64,000 bases of DNA from Antennarius striatus (GCF_040054535.1 NC_090795.1:7101001-7165000); one strand, 5' to 3'. Counted from the stretch's first letter, positions 39,701 to 52,719 are shown. The notes: a model not told the origin generated them from the letters alone. Made by a program: numbers and translations.

Positions 39701-42253
39701 TACATTGAATTTTGACAGATGTTCATACCCTTATCCACTTCAAGATATTAGCCTTTTACCCTAGAGTATAACCATGTTCACATTCTTCCTAGGAACATAA
39801 GGTTTGTTAACATCACAGATAGTCAAAACAAGAAGTTGACCTTGCCAGTGTTCTCCACAAGAATATAATGATCATAGTCACCTCTTTCAGCAGACAGTGT
39901 TTATACAAGAATTAACCAGTTTGTTGCAGACACTTTAACAGTTCCACATGGTATTATATTGTAAAAAGATATCAACAAGCTGTTTAAAGTCTGAAGTTAA
40001 TGTTATCCCATGTTATCACAAATACATGTTGTTGTTTTTTTGTTTGTTTTTTTGTTCATTAATCTTTAATGAATCCTAATGAATGTTTCTGACATCAATG
40101 ATGTTGATTTTTTCGACTGTTCCATGAAATACTTGACGTGTCCAAAATCGTAGAGCTCCCAATATTGAAGTGACTCTGTTGTACTGATCTTTGGTGTAGT
40201 AACAATTCTTGTCCGTCTTTATTGCTCATATTTCCCCAACTCCTCTGCACTCCTGATCGCCATTGTTTTCATCTGGTCCGGAGAAAGCCCCTTTGTTTTG
40301 ATGAAGATCCTGCAGTTGTTCATCCAGGTGTTGTCGATCAGCCCATTCTTCTTCAGTTGTCGAGCTTTTTTAGCGATATCAGCATTCTTTTTAGTGAGAT
40401 TCTCGTTAATGTAGCCATTTTTTCCTTTCAGTTTGATGCCTTGTTTCAGAAGAGCTATCTTGTGTTTACGATTTTTGAATTTTATCAGCTCTGCAGGTGG
40501 TCTCCTACCTCCAGATGGTAATGGGTAACATGTCTCAATCTGGTCCGGATCTATAGTTATCTCCAGGTCTCTCAGTTGAGAACTCACTTGTTGCTCCAGA
40601 GATTCGATGTCAGCGCTAGCCATAGCATTTCTGTAATTCCTCGGCTTCCAGTGATGATCACATCATTTATACGAATGCTTTGTTCCAAATCATCCATTCT
40701 TTGTTGTCCCTGTTCCAAGACAACAATTTTTCGGTCTTTTTCATCCATGTCTTTCTGCATTTTCTTCATTTTGTCCTTCATTTCTTCCAAGGCATCTAGC
40801 ACCGGTTTTAGCTTTTCTTCCAACTTTTTATCAAAGTCACTCCCTAACTTATCAAAGTTGCTCTTTAACTCACTCTTTAATTCTTTCATAGAGACCATCT
40901 GGTCTTTAGTATCCTCCGATTTTCCTTTTGGTTTCGTCATTTTGCAGAGAATAAGTAAGAGTCAGTCTGGGTATGAGTTAGAGAGATAGCAACAACAGGA
41001 GACAGAAGAAAGACGTCTGCTCCCGTTGAGAGCCGGAAGTCTTATGAAGAAAGAAAGAACATGCTGGAGAAATATTGTCCACCTGAGGATTTCTCTCCAC
41101 CACAGATGCAGTTAAACTCCTGCGAGATCCTGCTGGTATATTAATACGACCATCCATAGATGAACACGCTTATTTGTGGCGGACGTGAAGATGTTGAGAT
41201 TCTCTTTAGTAGTGACCAGCTTTGATTGATCAGAAATGATTTTATCAGAGGAACAGCCAGGGTGAGATGATTTGGAGACAAATATAAATATAAATATAAA
41301 TACTGAGGAAATACAGTTAATACAAAAGCTAAATAAGAGAGTAGATAAAAAATAATAGAATATAGGGAATAATTTTGTGGCTCTCACGTTTTGTTTTTTT
41401 CTGGTGATCCCTGGAAATACTTAATGATGGTTTTATTTTTTTCAGGATAGTTCACGACAACTTGAGTTAAATTATTACACCGGAATATTATGTTAAAGAG
41501 AATATTGCAAACATGATAAGCATATCTGATCTAAGTCTGGAGTCATTCAACTCTGCAAAGTTTTATCCTAAAAACCTCCCAGAAAACAAAAAGTTTTTGA
41601 CTGTTAAAAAGACATCTTGATAGAAAAAATGTTTTATTGTTTAAATAACTTACATTTGTCCCCCCTGATTCATCGACTCAGTTAGATCCACAGATTAATA
41701 AAATAGTTTTATTGAAGAACAGTTGTTTCTGGATGTAACGACACTGAACCCCAATTAGATGATGCTTTTAACTCATTACCACTCACCGTGTTGTAAAAAA
41801 CATACAAACACTATGCTATCTGATGTCTCAAATTAGAAACATCTAATAAATCCTAAGTCATAAAGGAGACCAATACAATAAAGACTAATTTGATGCATCT
41901 CTTTTGGGTGGTGCAATGATTTCTGATCACTTCTAGAAGTGTAGAAATTTATGGTGAATCTCCTACCATGTGTTTGAACATTTGTTTGAACATTTAATGA
42001 TGGAACATTTTGTCTGAGTTATGCCCTTCTTATCCAGAGACATTAAATTGATCTGTGTCTGACAATGAGGAATGAACTATTAGCTATAACAGGAGAACAT
42101 TGACTGACATCATGAATGAAGGGCTGGATGCAGAGATGATGCCGTGTTTTAAACTGCTGTTAATGTTTATGTATTTGTGTTTGATGATATTTTACTGATT
42201 ATATCTTTTCTGTCAATTTCTCTTTCCAGGATCGCAATAGAAATAAACAATAA
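33704..42253 (+). CDS. ythdf3: YTH domain family protein 3, m6A RNA reader
   Basis: Cytoplasmic reader of N6-methyladenosine in mRNA, acting in translation and decay. Five exons join in frame: 33704-33727, 34082-34106, 34333-34412, 35508-37166 and 42230-42253 (603 residues; human about 585). The start [16 protein letters not shown] and the end KDRNRNKQ match the family. A long disordered part rich in P, Q, N, S and G (residues about 44-400) contains a Pro/Gln-rich stretch. The YTH domain spans about residues 410-590 ([40 protein letters not shown]). The three cage tryptophans fall at about 455 (SIWCST), 509 and 514 (GVWSQDKW), with the 54 and 5 residue spacing seen in human YTHDF1. VSASPSS-type and [19 protein letters not shown] features favour YTHDF3 over YTHDF1/2. 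The last exon carries only seven codons after a 5-kb intron full of repeats. Confidence 0.95.
38330..38592 (+). mobile_element. Fold-back (inverted-repeat) insertion with 15-bp target duplication
   Basis: A 233-bp insertion (38345-38577) is flanked by perfect direct repeats CATAACTAATTAAGA at 38330-38344 and 38578-38592. Inside are two long near-perfect inverted arms. The left runs from about 38385 to 38464 and the right from about 38472 to 38576, meeting near 38468. The right arm carries a partial 25-bp tandem duplication (GTCTCTTGGATGA at 38481 and 38506). The arm sequence (GACGTTTCGTCTCTCATCCA) recalls an abundant teleost repeat family. A long target duplication suggests retrotransposition rather than cut-and-paste. 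It lies in the last ythdf3 intron. Confidence 0.85.
39460..41060 (-). mobile_element. LINE-derived element with ORF1 but no ORF2
   Basis: On the minus strand there is a 5' region, an ORF1 (40940-40219), about 740 bp of noncoding sequence and a 3' end ending in a (AAAT)n-like tail (plus-strand TTATTTATTTATTTATTCAG near 39463-39482). No endonuclease or reverse transcriptase is found. The 3' part (GGCTTCTACCCGTTATCCGT on the minus strand) resembles the 3' end of fish L1-like elements. Boundaries are approximate and no target duplication was found. It lies in the last ythdf3 intron. Confidence 0.6.
40219..40940 (-). pseudogene. LINE ORF1 protein, frameshifted
   Basis: The N-terminal half (from [20 protein letters not shown]) is a long coiled coil rich in K, E and D, with an RNA-binding-like [11 protein letters not shown]. 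The C-terminal half shows [20 protein letters not shown] and the tail [18 protein letters not shown]. It resembles L1-type ORF1p with its RRM and C-terminal domains, an RNA-chaperone partner of the reverse transcriptase. The two halves are in different frames; the shift lies near 40650-40665, just after IITGS. Dead by frameshift unless programmed, which I doubt. Confidence 0.75.
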
Positions 42254-43230
42254 CCTTCGAGCAAGTTCTCGGCTAGAACTGCAACACTAATGACGTAGGA
42301 CCTTAATTAAAAATTTGCCTAACCACAAGGAGGGAAGGCTCTCAGAATCCTTCTGCTGAAGATGACCACGTATCTGAACACTTGAAAATGACAATAGATG
42401 GACTCATTTGTATCCGTTCATTGGTACATCAAACTCCATGTTCCTGTCGTCTCATGAGAAAACCAACGTAACCCACTTTGAGAACTGTCTATAAAGCACT
42501 TTCAGTCCTTCTAAAGAGCCTGTACCCGTACCCTTAACTCGCTAACTCTGTGCTTTTTCTTTGATTTTGTTTGTGAGCAAATTAACTGACTAACCAAAGT
42601 AGTCAGAGGATTTCATCAGGCTTGTTTGTAACTTTTGTAATGCCTCAAACATTTGGGATGTTGGTGATCTTCATCAGCTCCTGAACAGAAGTAAAGATTA
42701 TATATGTTAATTAATATTTTATTGGAATCTGTGTTCATCCATCTGAGCTCTGCAGACAGAAGATCATCCCTGTGATTGACAGGTGGGATGAAATACTAAT
42801 TGGGAAACCATCACAATCACGCCAATCATAAGGTGTATCCCGCCCCTACCTGTTTCCTTCCCTTTTGCATTTGTTTTTGTGTACTGAAATCTTGCAATTA
42901 TGCAGCAGGCTGGCAATCACCAGCTAGTGCACATCTTTGTTTTTTTGTTTTTTTCTCTCGTGATTCTGTCTCGCTGAAATGTTTTTGTCTGAGGAGAAAC
43001 CTGCTGCTCTGGTTGAACTGGCTGTGGCCCCCTTAGGCCCTGTGGGTGAGTGTCATTACTCTGATGTTGATGTACTCAGGCTCAATCAGACTGTCCTTAA
43101 CACCTCTTAGCACTTTTGGGAGAATCCCCACATCACCTCCCATGTTTGACTCGACTGGGATCCCCCCATAACTGCAAGACATCAACTGTAAGGATGTGAC
43201 AGTTTTCTCCTCTAGGTAACTCACTAGCTG

Positions 43231-43236
43231 AATAAA
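43231..43236 (+). other. ythdf3: Candidate proximal polyadenylation signal of ythdf3
   Basis: AATAAA about 980 bp past the stop codon. It would give a shorter 3' UTR. Confidence 0.3.
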
Positions 43237-44428
43237 ATTACCCATGTTTAGAGCAAACTTCATTCAAGTGTTTTTACTCATATGTCTCTAAATGTATGCA
43301 TCGCTTTAATGGTTGATGGCTCAGCATCACATCCATTCACATATTAAGTAACCTGAAGCAGATCACCTCTTGTTTGTTTGCATATGTGCCTCCAAAAAAA
43401 CCCTATATAGTAGGTGCAGTTTCAGAGTTATGGGTTTGACAAGAGAGTTGTGATATTGAAGGTGTTCATTAAATGTAAGATTTGAAGATGAGAGCTGCCA
43501 GCCTGAAGTGGGTTACTTAACATCACAGAATAATCATAGATAAAAACTAGATAGCACTCAGAGCACTCAGACCTCCATCAACACAATGTCATTAAAACTA
43601 CAGCAATCAGGAAACAGTTTACACAAGAGCTTATAAATATCTCTCTGAGGCACCTTATCAATGGAAACTATAATACTGGTAGAGATGTATCACAAAATAG
43701 AGATTGTTTCATACAAAGACTGGTCATAAAATTTGAAATAACAGCCATAAAACACAAAAATTAAAATGTACATTTAAGTAATCACATATGTATTAGAAAT
43801 ATATATATATAAATGGAAATATAAACGTTAGTCAATTAGATCTGATTGATTTATTTTCTATTGACATTGAAATGAATTTAATGCAATTTAGTGCAATCAT
43901 TTTTGTCACTCCTCTACTCCTGATCCTCCACATTTCAGATTCAAAGTTTTTCTAGTTTAATAGGTGCTTTCCAGGTTAGGCATGCACATAATGAACAAAA
44001 TACCTATAAAGTATAGTAATCTCATCAAGCATATAATAAAATAGAATTTTTGACGAAGTGTATCTGTGTTTGTATGATTTCAGATGCCAGTAACTGTTAA
44101 AATGATTCAATATTTCTCAAAAGTGGAGTCAGAAAAAAAAAGACAAAAAGCTTAAAACATTTTTTCTTCTTTTCTCTCCTGTTTGTCACATCATGACTGC
44201 AGATGCATCTTATGCCCAATTCAGGGTGGATTAAACCTGGTAGCATTAGTGAAACTATAGCTCCACCTCTTCCTCTATCTGCTACAGTAACAAGACGCTG
44301 AAACTTTCATTTTTCACAGTCTAGCAACACATCACTGCATAATGAAGCATTTACATTTGATTTTCATTCAGCTGATGATACTTCTGTACTGTTGAAATCA
44401 CTTATGTTTATCTTTATTGATGTGAGCC

Positions 44429-44434
44429 AAATAA
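44429..44434 (+). other. ythdf3: Candidate distal polyadenylation signal of ythdf3
   Basis: AATAAA followed within 20 bp by a GT-rich stretch (GATGTGTGAGTATTTTATTC), which fits a cleavage and polyadenylation site. Confidence 0.45.
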
Positions 44435-45565
44435 AGATGTGTGAGTATTTTATTCTTAAGTGTAAATTTGAAATGTGCTCCCCTTCGTAGAATTATTACT
44501 ATTATTATTATTATTTAGAATAGGCTCAATGGATTTTGGACACCACGCTCCACTGTGAACCTCAATTCTTCCTTTCCCAATTCAATACTACGGTGTATTT
44601 ACTGAATTAGGATACTGAATGCCACAGTTTTACTTATAATGGTGTATTTTAGCTGTAAAACTCCATGTATGCCAGTTCTGCTGTCCGTGGTCCAAATATT
44701 GCAGGGTTGCTGAAGAGTGAAGGACAACTTAATACCATAATTCAAATGATCACAGCAGGGGCTGTGTACTTTTAACAGGACAGTGCTTCCTCTCATGGTT
44801 CAGAGAGTGCTTGGGAACATTCAGGAGTAAGTGACATTAATCACCTTACTGCTACAAACCTGACGTTCTTCCATTTTCCCTCTCAGCTCAGACAGTCTTC
44901 TCTACAAGCTGCAACCAACCATTAACCTTGGGAACTCGTGTGAAGCACTGACACCTTTGTGGTCAGCTGTTTAGGCACTAACAGGTTCCTTATACAAACA
45001 TGTGTGTAAGTCATGTCTGAAAACAGGAGGATATGCATTTTGTAGATAGACGGATACATAGTTCTTTAATTTACATAGTGGATGTGAATGTTAGATCTGA
45101 AGTACAGATTCTACAGGAAGCAGCTGTTACCAGACCCAAATGGTCCATTGTGTAATTTATGGCAAATTATGATTACTTAGGTGTACTTACCTACACTGAG
45201 AATAAACGTGACACAGAAGATGTCATGTAATTCAAGGCCACATTAAAAAATATTTGCGAGTGTTATTAAAATTTTTGAAAATTAATGAGATTGTTGCTAT
45301 TTATTCACTGGGATGAAAAGAAGCACTATGGAATATCTATGAGAGAAAATGACAAAAAAAAAAAATCTGCATCAGACATTCAGACAAATGTTATTTCTCC
45401 AAAAGTATTTTTTAATAAATGCTCATGCCAGTCTGAACTCAAGGATAGCATAAATCAAATGTATAACAGCATTCTATTGGGAGTCTTTTAATGTATTTTT
45501 TAATGTGTGGTATTTTGTTTAAATATCTATTTCACCCTGAACTAAAGAGTTCGTTTGCTCTGCGT

Positions 45566-45580
45566 CCACCAGAGGGCGCC
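45566..45580 (+). promoter_or_regulatory. CTCF-type binding motif
   Basis: CCACCAGAGGGCGCC fits the 15-bp vertebrate CTCF core CCASYAGRKGGCRCY at every position. It lies about 1.1 kb past the likely ythdf3 3' end, at the border of the gene-free region, where an insulator would make sense. Confidence 0.65.
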
Positions 45581-45771
45581 ACCATCCCACGTTCTTTCAA
45601 ACGTCCTCGTCTCTCAAGACTCATCACAAAGTCTTTTCTCTAAGCACCAAAGCCTCCTTCCTCCAAAGCCCTCCAACTCCTGCAGACACAATTAAACCAG
45701 CATGAGAAGCACTTGTTGTGCCTTCACAGCTTTTCGAAGCAATGAATGCCAGCTCCCCAAGCTGTGCAGTG

Positions 45772-45774
<3 letters not shown>

Positions 45775-45858
<84 letters not shown>
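45775..45858 (+). repeat. (AG)n microsatellite
   Basis: A perfect AG run of about 42 units. Confidence 0.97.
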
Positions 45859-45860
<2 letters not shown>

Positions 45861-48589
45861 GAGTGAGCTAAAATCCCCCTTTATGTTTTTCAAGGAGGAA
45901 TGAAGACTTGTAATTATAACATTGAACATTGGAGGCTCTGGATTGAAACTTTTCTCCTCTGTGTGTTAATTTGTGCAAACATCAGATTTTCACAAGAAGT
46001 GCTTGAAAAGAACAAAACTATTGCTGCTTCCATTTATCTGCGAACAGACAAAGTAAGCAGAGAAATAACTATTTATTCACCCCACAAAGCCCTCACAATT
46101 ACTAGTTGTCTGTGATGGTGCCGAAATGTACAAATTCTCAAATATGTAAATCACTGATTTAATCAGAGACCTCTGATGTGAATTTGTTTTTAAACTCCAT
46201 CATTGAAGTGATGAAAATGCAGTATGATAGATGCTCTGGCTTTTAAATCATTAGAATTAAACTGGATAAACATATGAACCACAAGCCCACTCACATCTCT
46301 CTGTGGTTCATGGTGTTGTTCTTCCAATTTTAGGGACCAAACTAACTGGTTAATGGTTTTAATGTTACAGGAGGTTAATTGCACTCCATCCACAGTGGTC
46401 AAAGCTGTTCCAAGAAAGTGCCAAAACTTCTTCTTCTTCTTTTTTTCTTCAGATGTCCTTCTGAAGAGGGATTCAGCTGAGTGAAGATGAGAGAGGAGCA
46501 TCCTCTGCTTAGTGAGCTGAAATGCCTTTGAAGTTTCAGTCATACTGAAGACTCATCAACACATGGCTCAAGGCAAGGTTAGGGCAAGTCTGAGTGTTGG
46601 CACTTCCTTTTTGAAGGATTTCACACTGTGGGCCATCGTGTGTCATTCTCAGAGTACTAGTCCTATTGACGACAACGTTAACTAGCACGCAGTTGATCAG
46701 AGGAACCGGAAATTGTTCTGATGTATGTGTCTGTTTTGCTGAAAAGCAACACACATCAAATGAAGGTGCGCCGTAAATGCATCGACAACAATGCTTAATG
46801 TCGGAGTATCCAAAGCTATATTTAGATGTTAGACGTTAACGAGTGGGTTGATTTATTTCTCATCTGAAAACATTGGGCGTTGACAGACAGTAATGTCTAA
46901 GTTTTCTCCCTTCTCTTTTTCCAAGGTGTCTCTGTTGCTGTTGCCATGGTTATATCATTATCTGAGAATAAAGGGGCTGAGCATTTTGCCCGATCTAAGC
47001 TGATTGCTCACCATACAATGAAAGAGAAATGAAAGATTTGCAAATGATTACAGTACTTCCTCAACAGTGTCTGTAATTCTTAAAGGTGTTCAATAGGGGG
47101 ATTGACTGAGATGACTTAGATTATAACTGATTTATTTATTATGCCCTATGATGTGTATTGACATTATGATTGTGCTGGGTTTTACAGCAATGAAAACATT
47201 TTATGATCATTATGATTGTCAAAACCTTCAAATTGTATAGTTCTAGAAATGAATTTTTTTGTGTGTTTTCAAATGTTGAAAAGTTGACCTCAGAATCTGA
47301 TGAGGGTTTGACAGATGGAGTGATATTAACCTGAACCTTGAGTGAAATCTGTGGAGTGCCACTTGAAGAGAAGTTCAATCTGAGCTCACGCAACAAGATC
47401 CTGCTTCATTTTGTTTCTCTGAAACAAGGTTGTGTCTTAAAAGCATGAATGCGTGACCATGTTGGTTCAGAACAACAGCCTGCAGCATGAGGGACACTGA
47501 AGAAAAACACTTAAAATGTACAGCACACAATTCACACTTAAATCATTTGAATGACTCAAGAGCAGCCCCGGTGTGAATGTGGTTAAAAGACAGCAACTAT
47601 TAAGGTGACAGCTTATTTTGAAAATATAGGACAACAAGTATTTAAGTTTTTCATTCTCAATTTATTTAGGACTCAATTTCAGAAGACGATGAAACTAAGT
47701 GCATTAGACAGGAAATAGAAAGGGCCTGAGTTAATAATCAGTTCAAATGTATCCTGGCAACAAGAGGAACCAATCAAATCAACACCACAATGTTGATGTA
47801 AATCCTTGAGCATTGAAAAACATTTTTCCTTGCATCTCACTAATAAGCAGGAATGACAATAGGGCTCAGTGTAAAGAGGAGTGTCTGTGTCGGCGGCTGC
47901 TGTTAAAGATCCTTACATTTCCCTCAGTCCTTCAGAGACAACAAAAATAAAGGCTTCAGAAATCCTATTTTATTATTCTTTCTCTCTGAGTGCATGTGAC
48001 TAATGGTGAGAAAAAAAGATAACAAAACAAAAGCAATATAGAGAGCAAACAAAAACACAACCTTGCTTGGTGAAGATTTTCCCAAGATTGAGCACATATT
48101 GGTCATTGTTATTAATTTTCCAGTACAGAGGTTTCAGAGTATTGTCAATCCACTCTTCAAATGTATGGATAAGTGACAGCAGCATGAAGGACGAAGGTAC
48201 AAATTGGAAGAGAAAAAAAAAGATTAAATGAACATGAGAGATCTAGAGGACTGCTGTTCTTTTTCTTTTTTTTATTATTTTCTGTCTATATGTTAATTAT
48301 GCTGCTCTGCCCTTCTAGGACACATCTAGCTGTGGTCAGCCTGCTTATTAAATTCAAAGGTTGGGGTGCGTCCCGCTCTGGGATGGTGTGTTCAAGCCAA
48401 GGTTTTTTGGATCACAGGGGGTGGCATAGAATGGAAAGATCTGAAATGTAATGCATTTGAAATGACATGGAAAGGTGCAGAGGAATGAAAAGATGACATG
48501 GCTGCTGAGGCCGGTCGTCCTGGGAGTCAATGCTCGCTTTCTATATGTGTGTGTGTGAAAATATAAGTGTACAGTACTGCATAGAGTTG

Positions 48590-48730
48590 AGGGTGTAATG
48601 TGATGCGAGCTGCTTTTGGTCCCATGACTTCCTCTTCCACCCCCCTGTTTAGGCCTGATGGAGATTAAGGGCCATTAAAGGCTGTCTGCTGCATGTGCAG
48701 TTTCTATTGATCACATTGACTCAACCCACT
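48590..48730. promoter_or_regulatory. Candidate conserved noncoding element
   Basis: Unique sequence with tightly packed homeodomain-like and HMG-like motifs (GGCCATTAAAGGCTGTCTGC, TCTATTGATCACATTGACTC) and no repeat. Conservation cannot be tested here. The call is based only on composition and motif density. Confidence 0.25.
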
Positions 48731-49645
48731 GTAGCCAATGATCCGATTACAAGTGTTGTACCCCATCCTTATCCCCTCCCCCTGCATCTTCTCTCCTTGC
48801 TTACTCCTTTTCTCATTCCTCTCGCCCACCCTTCGTGTTTCAAGGTGCTCTGTGGGGGTTACGCTGCCTCTGCTGATGTCAGCACTGGGGCATGCCCACA
48901 AGGCTATGAGCCCCCCAAGAAAAGCCTCTGAATATCTGCTTGCGTGTCTGTCTGTATTTTTGTCTTTCGGCCTCGCTGTCTGATCACGCATCGTATCCAT
49001 TCCTCGCTTCTGTGCTCTCACCATCTCCAGTCATCTCCAAACACAGCAGGGTCGCCATGAAGCTTATTACTGTATGAGAGAGATGAATCGACCAGGCTCC
49101 AAGGAGCTAGATCACTGGAGACAGACTGAGAGGTGTCAGCTCAAACACATCCGACTCCCACCTCTCTGAACATAGCCCCTTCCAATGGGCAGCATGGTCA
49201 AACAGCCCTGAGGGAGCTTTTTGCAATACCACACTGTTTATTAGCATCGATACAGTCTCAAGGAACTCTTCTTAGTTTCTTGTGTGCAGCAAGCATCCCA
49301 GTGTGTTTGCCAATTTGGGGGACATTCCCACAGAACTGGCAACCTTTGCCTTAAAGAAACTGACTCAAAGCTGTCTGACATCTTGACGAGGAGAATGTAC
49401 AAAAGGTTCATGATCTATGGTCATCTTCAAGTTTTGTACTGGTTCCTTAGACTTTTCAGATGTAATCTTATTCAAATGCCAGAAGATCAGGATTGCAGAA
49501 TTCAGATTTGAAGTGTGTGAACAGACCTCTATCTGTTGGTCAAAGTAACACCAAATATACACTGTATGTTAAAAAGCTGGGACGTGTTACGACTTTAATC
49601 TGTCCAGATTCACCTATATGGGTCAGAATTGCAGGAGCAGAGATA

Positions 49646-49648
<3 letters not shown>

Positions 49649-49692
<44 letters not shown>
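49649..49692 (+). repeat. (AAT)n and poly-A tract
   Basis: An AAT run followed by about 12 A, directly left of a dispersed repeat. Confidence 0.9.
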
Positions 49693-49703
49693 TTATAATA
49701 GTT

Positions 49704-49830
49704 GGCTCCGCGGTGCACTGGCGTCGTGCCCGGAGTGTCCCCCGCCTCACGTCCAATGCCAGCTGGGATAGGCTCCAGCTCCCCGTGACCCGCTGCGGCG
49801 GATACAGCGGTGGTACATGAAAATGAATGA
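49704..49830 (-). repeat. Dispersed GC-rich teleost retroelement fragment
   Basis: The minus strand contains CTGGAGCCTATCCCAGCTGG and AGGCGGGGGACACTCC, hallmarks of a very common fish interspersed repeat, probably the 3' end of a LINE or a SINE derived from one. It is flanked by a 9-bp direct repeat ATAATAGTT (49695-49703 and 49831-49839). Confidence 0.7.
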
Positions 49831-49841
49831 ATAATAGTTAT

Positions 49842-50233
<392 letters not shown>

Positions 50234-52719
50234 TGTGCTCATACAAATTGAAAGTGTAAAAAAGGGAAGAGCTACAACTGCAGAAAGCCAACCACTCAGG
50301 AGAGAAACGAGACACATAACTGCTGGTTACATCAGTCCAATCTGAATCCACCACTGGGAAAAGGATCATCCTGAATTCCAGCATTAAAACTATCCTAATC
50401 TCCACTTTGAATTTTAAAATACCCCAGACATGATTTGATCTGGATTTTGGGAAAGACTGAATTCCAGAAACTGCATCTTAAAAATGTAACCGCAGGCTCA
50501 CATCCTCTCAGTCTGAAATTACCAATTTTGAGATTCTACTTGTTGTAATAATGTGAGTCTAGAGCTGATCTTGATCAGGCTTATGAGTTGTTATTTTCTG
50601 AAGGTTTAGGTGATCCTTTTGAATCTCTAGCACTGCCAGCAGGTTTAGATTAGTCATTTTAATAAAGCAACACATTTTAAGAAACTCCTGAATGATTTCT
50701 GAAATTCAACATGGAGCAAAACGCAATAAGTTTAATGAACCCTAAACTTTTAATCAGGCACCATCAAAGTGTGTCCAGTAGTTTGATAAAAGATCAAATA
50801 CCGGCAAAGTTGGTTTTAATTTGCTGGCATGTTGTGCTAAGTTTACAAGCTAAGGATACTCATGTTTACTGTACTCTCTTCACAGATCTTGTCCGAGCAG
50901 TCATTGTATGAACTTATACAGAAGGAAAAGTTGCAGCTATGAGTCGTGTGTGTTGAATGATTTTACATGAGTTTCCAGTCTTGATTTGGCCTGTTAAGAT
51001 TCTCTGACTGACTTGCATTTCCTTGTCCTTTTTGACTTACTGAAAACTTTTTTGAATACCCCATGGACAAGCCAACACTGTAAAACACATTGTTCTGTTT
51101 TAAAGTAAAGTCATACATGGTGACAGTAGTGAGTTGTGGTTTGGAAGATGTTCTCTGTCCTGGTTCTATCAATCAGCTGCACCAGTGAGGAATTCACAAA
51201 CAGGAGACCATACAGAGAGAATAAATAAAAAAGCAGTCGTCACAGGATGTATCACTTATTACAAAGGTAAACATGTTTCATATTTAAATAAATATTATTT
51301 AAATATTCAAATAAATAAAGACAAAGAAGTTTTTATTCAGTGATTTTCCAGTAAATATTTCAATGATTTTCTGTGACACGCAGTTGAATCCCAAGAGCTG
51401 GATCAGGGCTAGAGCCAGGACATGAATAAAAAAAGAAGATCCTTTATATTCAGAACTGGAAAGGACTTGAGAATAGGGCCACATGGGTGGTTTAGAGGCT
51501 CGTAAATAGCTTTATTCCCTAGATGAAAGGCTTGCTACGATATGTGCCCAATCAGAGCGCATGAGAGTGCAGCATTACAATGTGAGAGTCAGACCGCTGA
51601 GAGCATAAGAAGTTTGATGGTAACATAATTAAAAGCAGATATTCATCTATTTTCACCCCCAACAAGCAGAGTCATCCTCTGTCTTCAGAATGCAGGAAGA
51701 TTACCGTCATGAAACTGAAGACATGTGGACATCTGAGCTTTGATATTGAGCACAGACCAGGCACACGCACTGACCTTCGCTGCTTCCGAAATTACATCAT
51801 AGGGCAGCTTCTGCTCTCATACATATTAAAGCAGGTTCTAAAGGCATCACCCACACCTTTGATTCCATGGGACCTGAGCTTTCCCCTGCATGACAAGTGT
51901 TTCTGGACACAAGGGTGTATAATGGATTTCTCCTTCAGAAGAGATATAGGCTACAAGCAGAACCAGATCAAAGATGCTCACCCTTATTTCTCTGTACGGG
52001 AATGAGAGCGATTCTGTGTGTTTGTACGAGAGACAGAGAAAACAAGCGTGAAAAGATGCGCAGTCAGTCATTCTGCCTCGACCTGATGATTAAAACACAA
52101 AGTTAGAGTCAAAGGTTTGAGCTTTAGCTTTATTGTGGTGTGATTATCCTTTTTGATTTTCAGAATAGGTTGTTTTATTTTGGAGGCAGATACAGTCAGG
52201 CTAAAAGACATACGGTGTTGCTCATGACAGGAGTCATCTGGGTGTGCACTGCACTGGAAACACTGGGCATTCTGTTAGCGATGGTGAGACGAGCTCACTG
52301 AGTGTGTCTCCAGTGTTTTTATCATCTACCAATCTGCAGTATTAGCATGGCAGAAGATAAACTGGAGATAAATACGAACCTGGAAAGGCTGATATGAATT
52401 GCACAGTTGATCCTGGATGTATTTTCATTCTCATCCCAGATTGCAGCCCGGTGCTTGTGCAGAGACTGTCACTGCCAGGAGAGGGCCGCATTGTTACAAC
52501 ATAGAGCCCAGAGCTGGTGTGTTCCATTTTCTGACACTCATTTAACTCCCAAGCAAAGACCATACTGAATGAATGTCTATGAATTTGTAGAAATAAAGGT
52601 AAAACAGTATTAGCATTTCAATAATAATTATATCAGAGTCAAGAATATTTGCTCATTTCAACAAATAAGACTTCGATATTACAAAATAATTCCTCACATA
52701 CCAAAAAGGCATCATTTAT

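Larger units (their letters stand above)
42254..44450 (+). other. ythdf3: Likely ythdf3 3' UTR
   Basis: AT-rich, gene-free sequence directly after the ythdf3 stop codon. Mammalian YTHDF3 also has a long 3' UTR. AATAAA hexamers at 43231-43236 and 44429-44434 give candidate short and long forms. The end point is inferred. Confidence 0.5.
44451..49640. other. Gene-free interval, first part
   Basis: No recognisable exon. Contains the CTCF-type motif at 45566-45580, an (AG)n tract at 45775-45858 and a low-repeat block at 48590-48930 that looks regulatory. The rest is ordinary AT-rich sequence in which I see nothing. Confidence 0.55.

Noticed and set aside
45624-45929. Open frames of Ser-Leu or Arg-Glu repeats
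   Set aside because: Pure translation of the (AG)n microsatellite.
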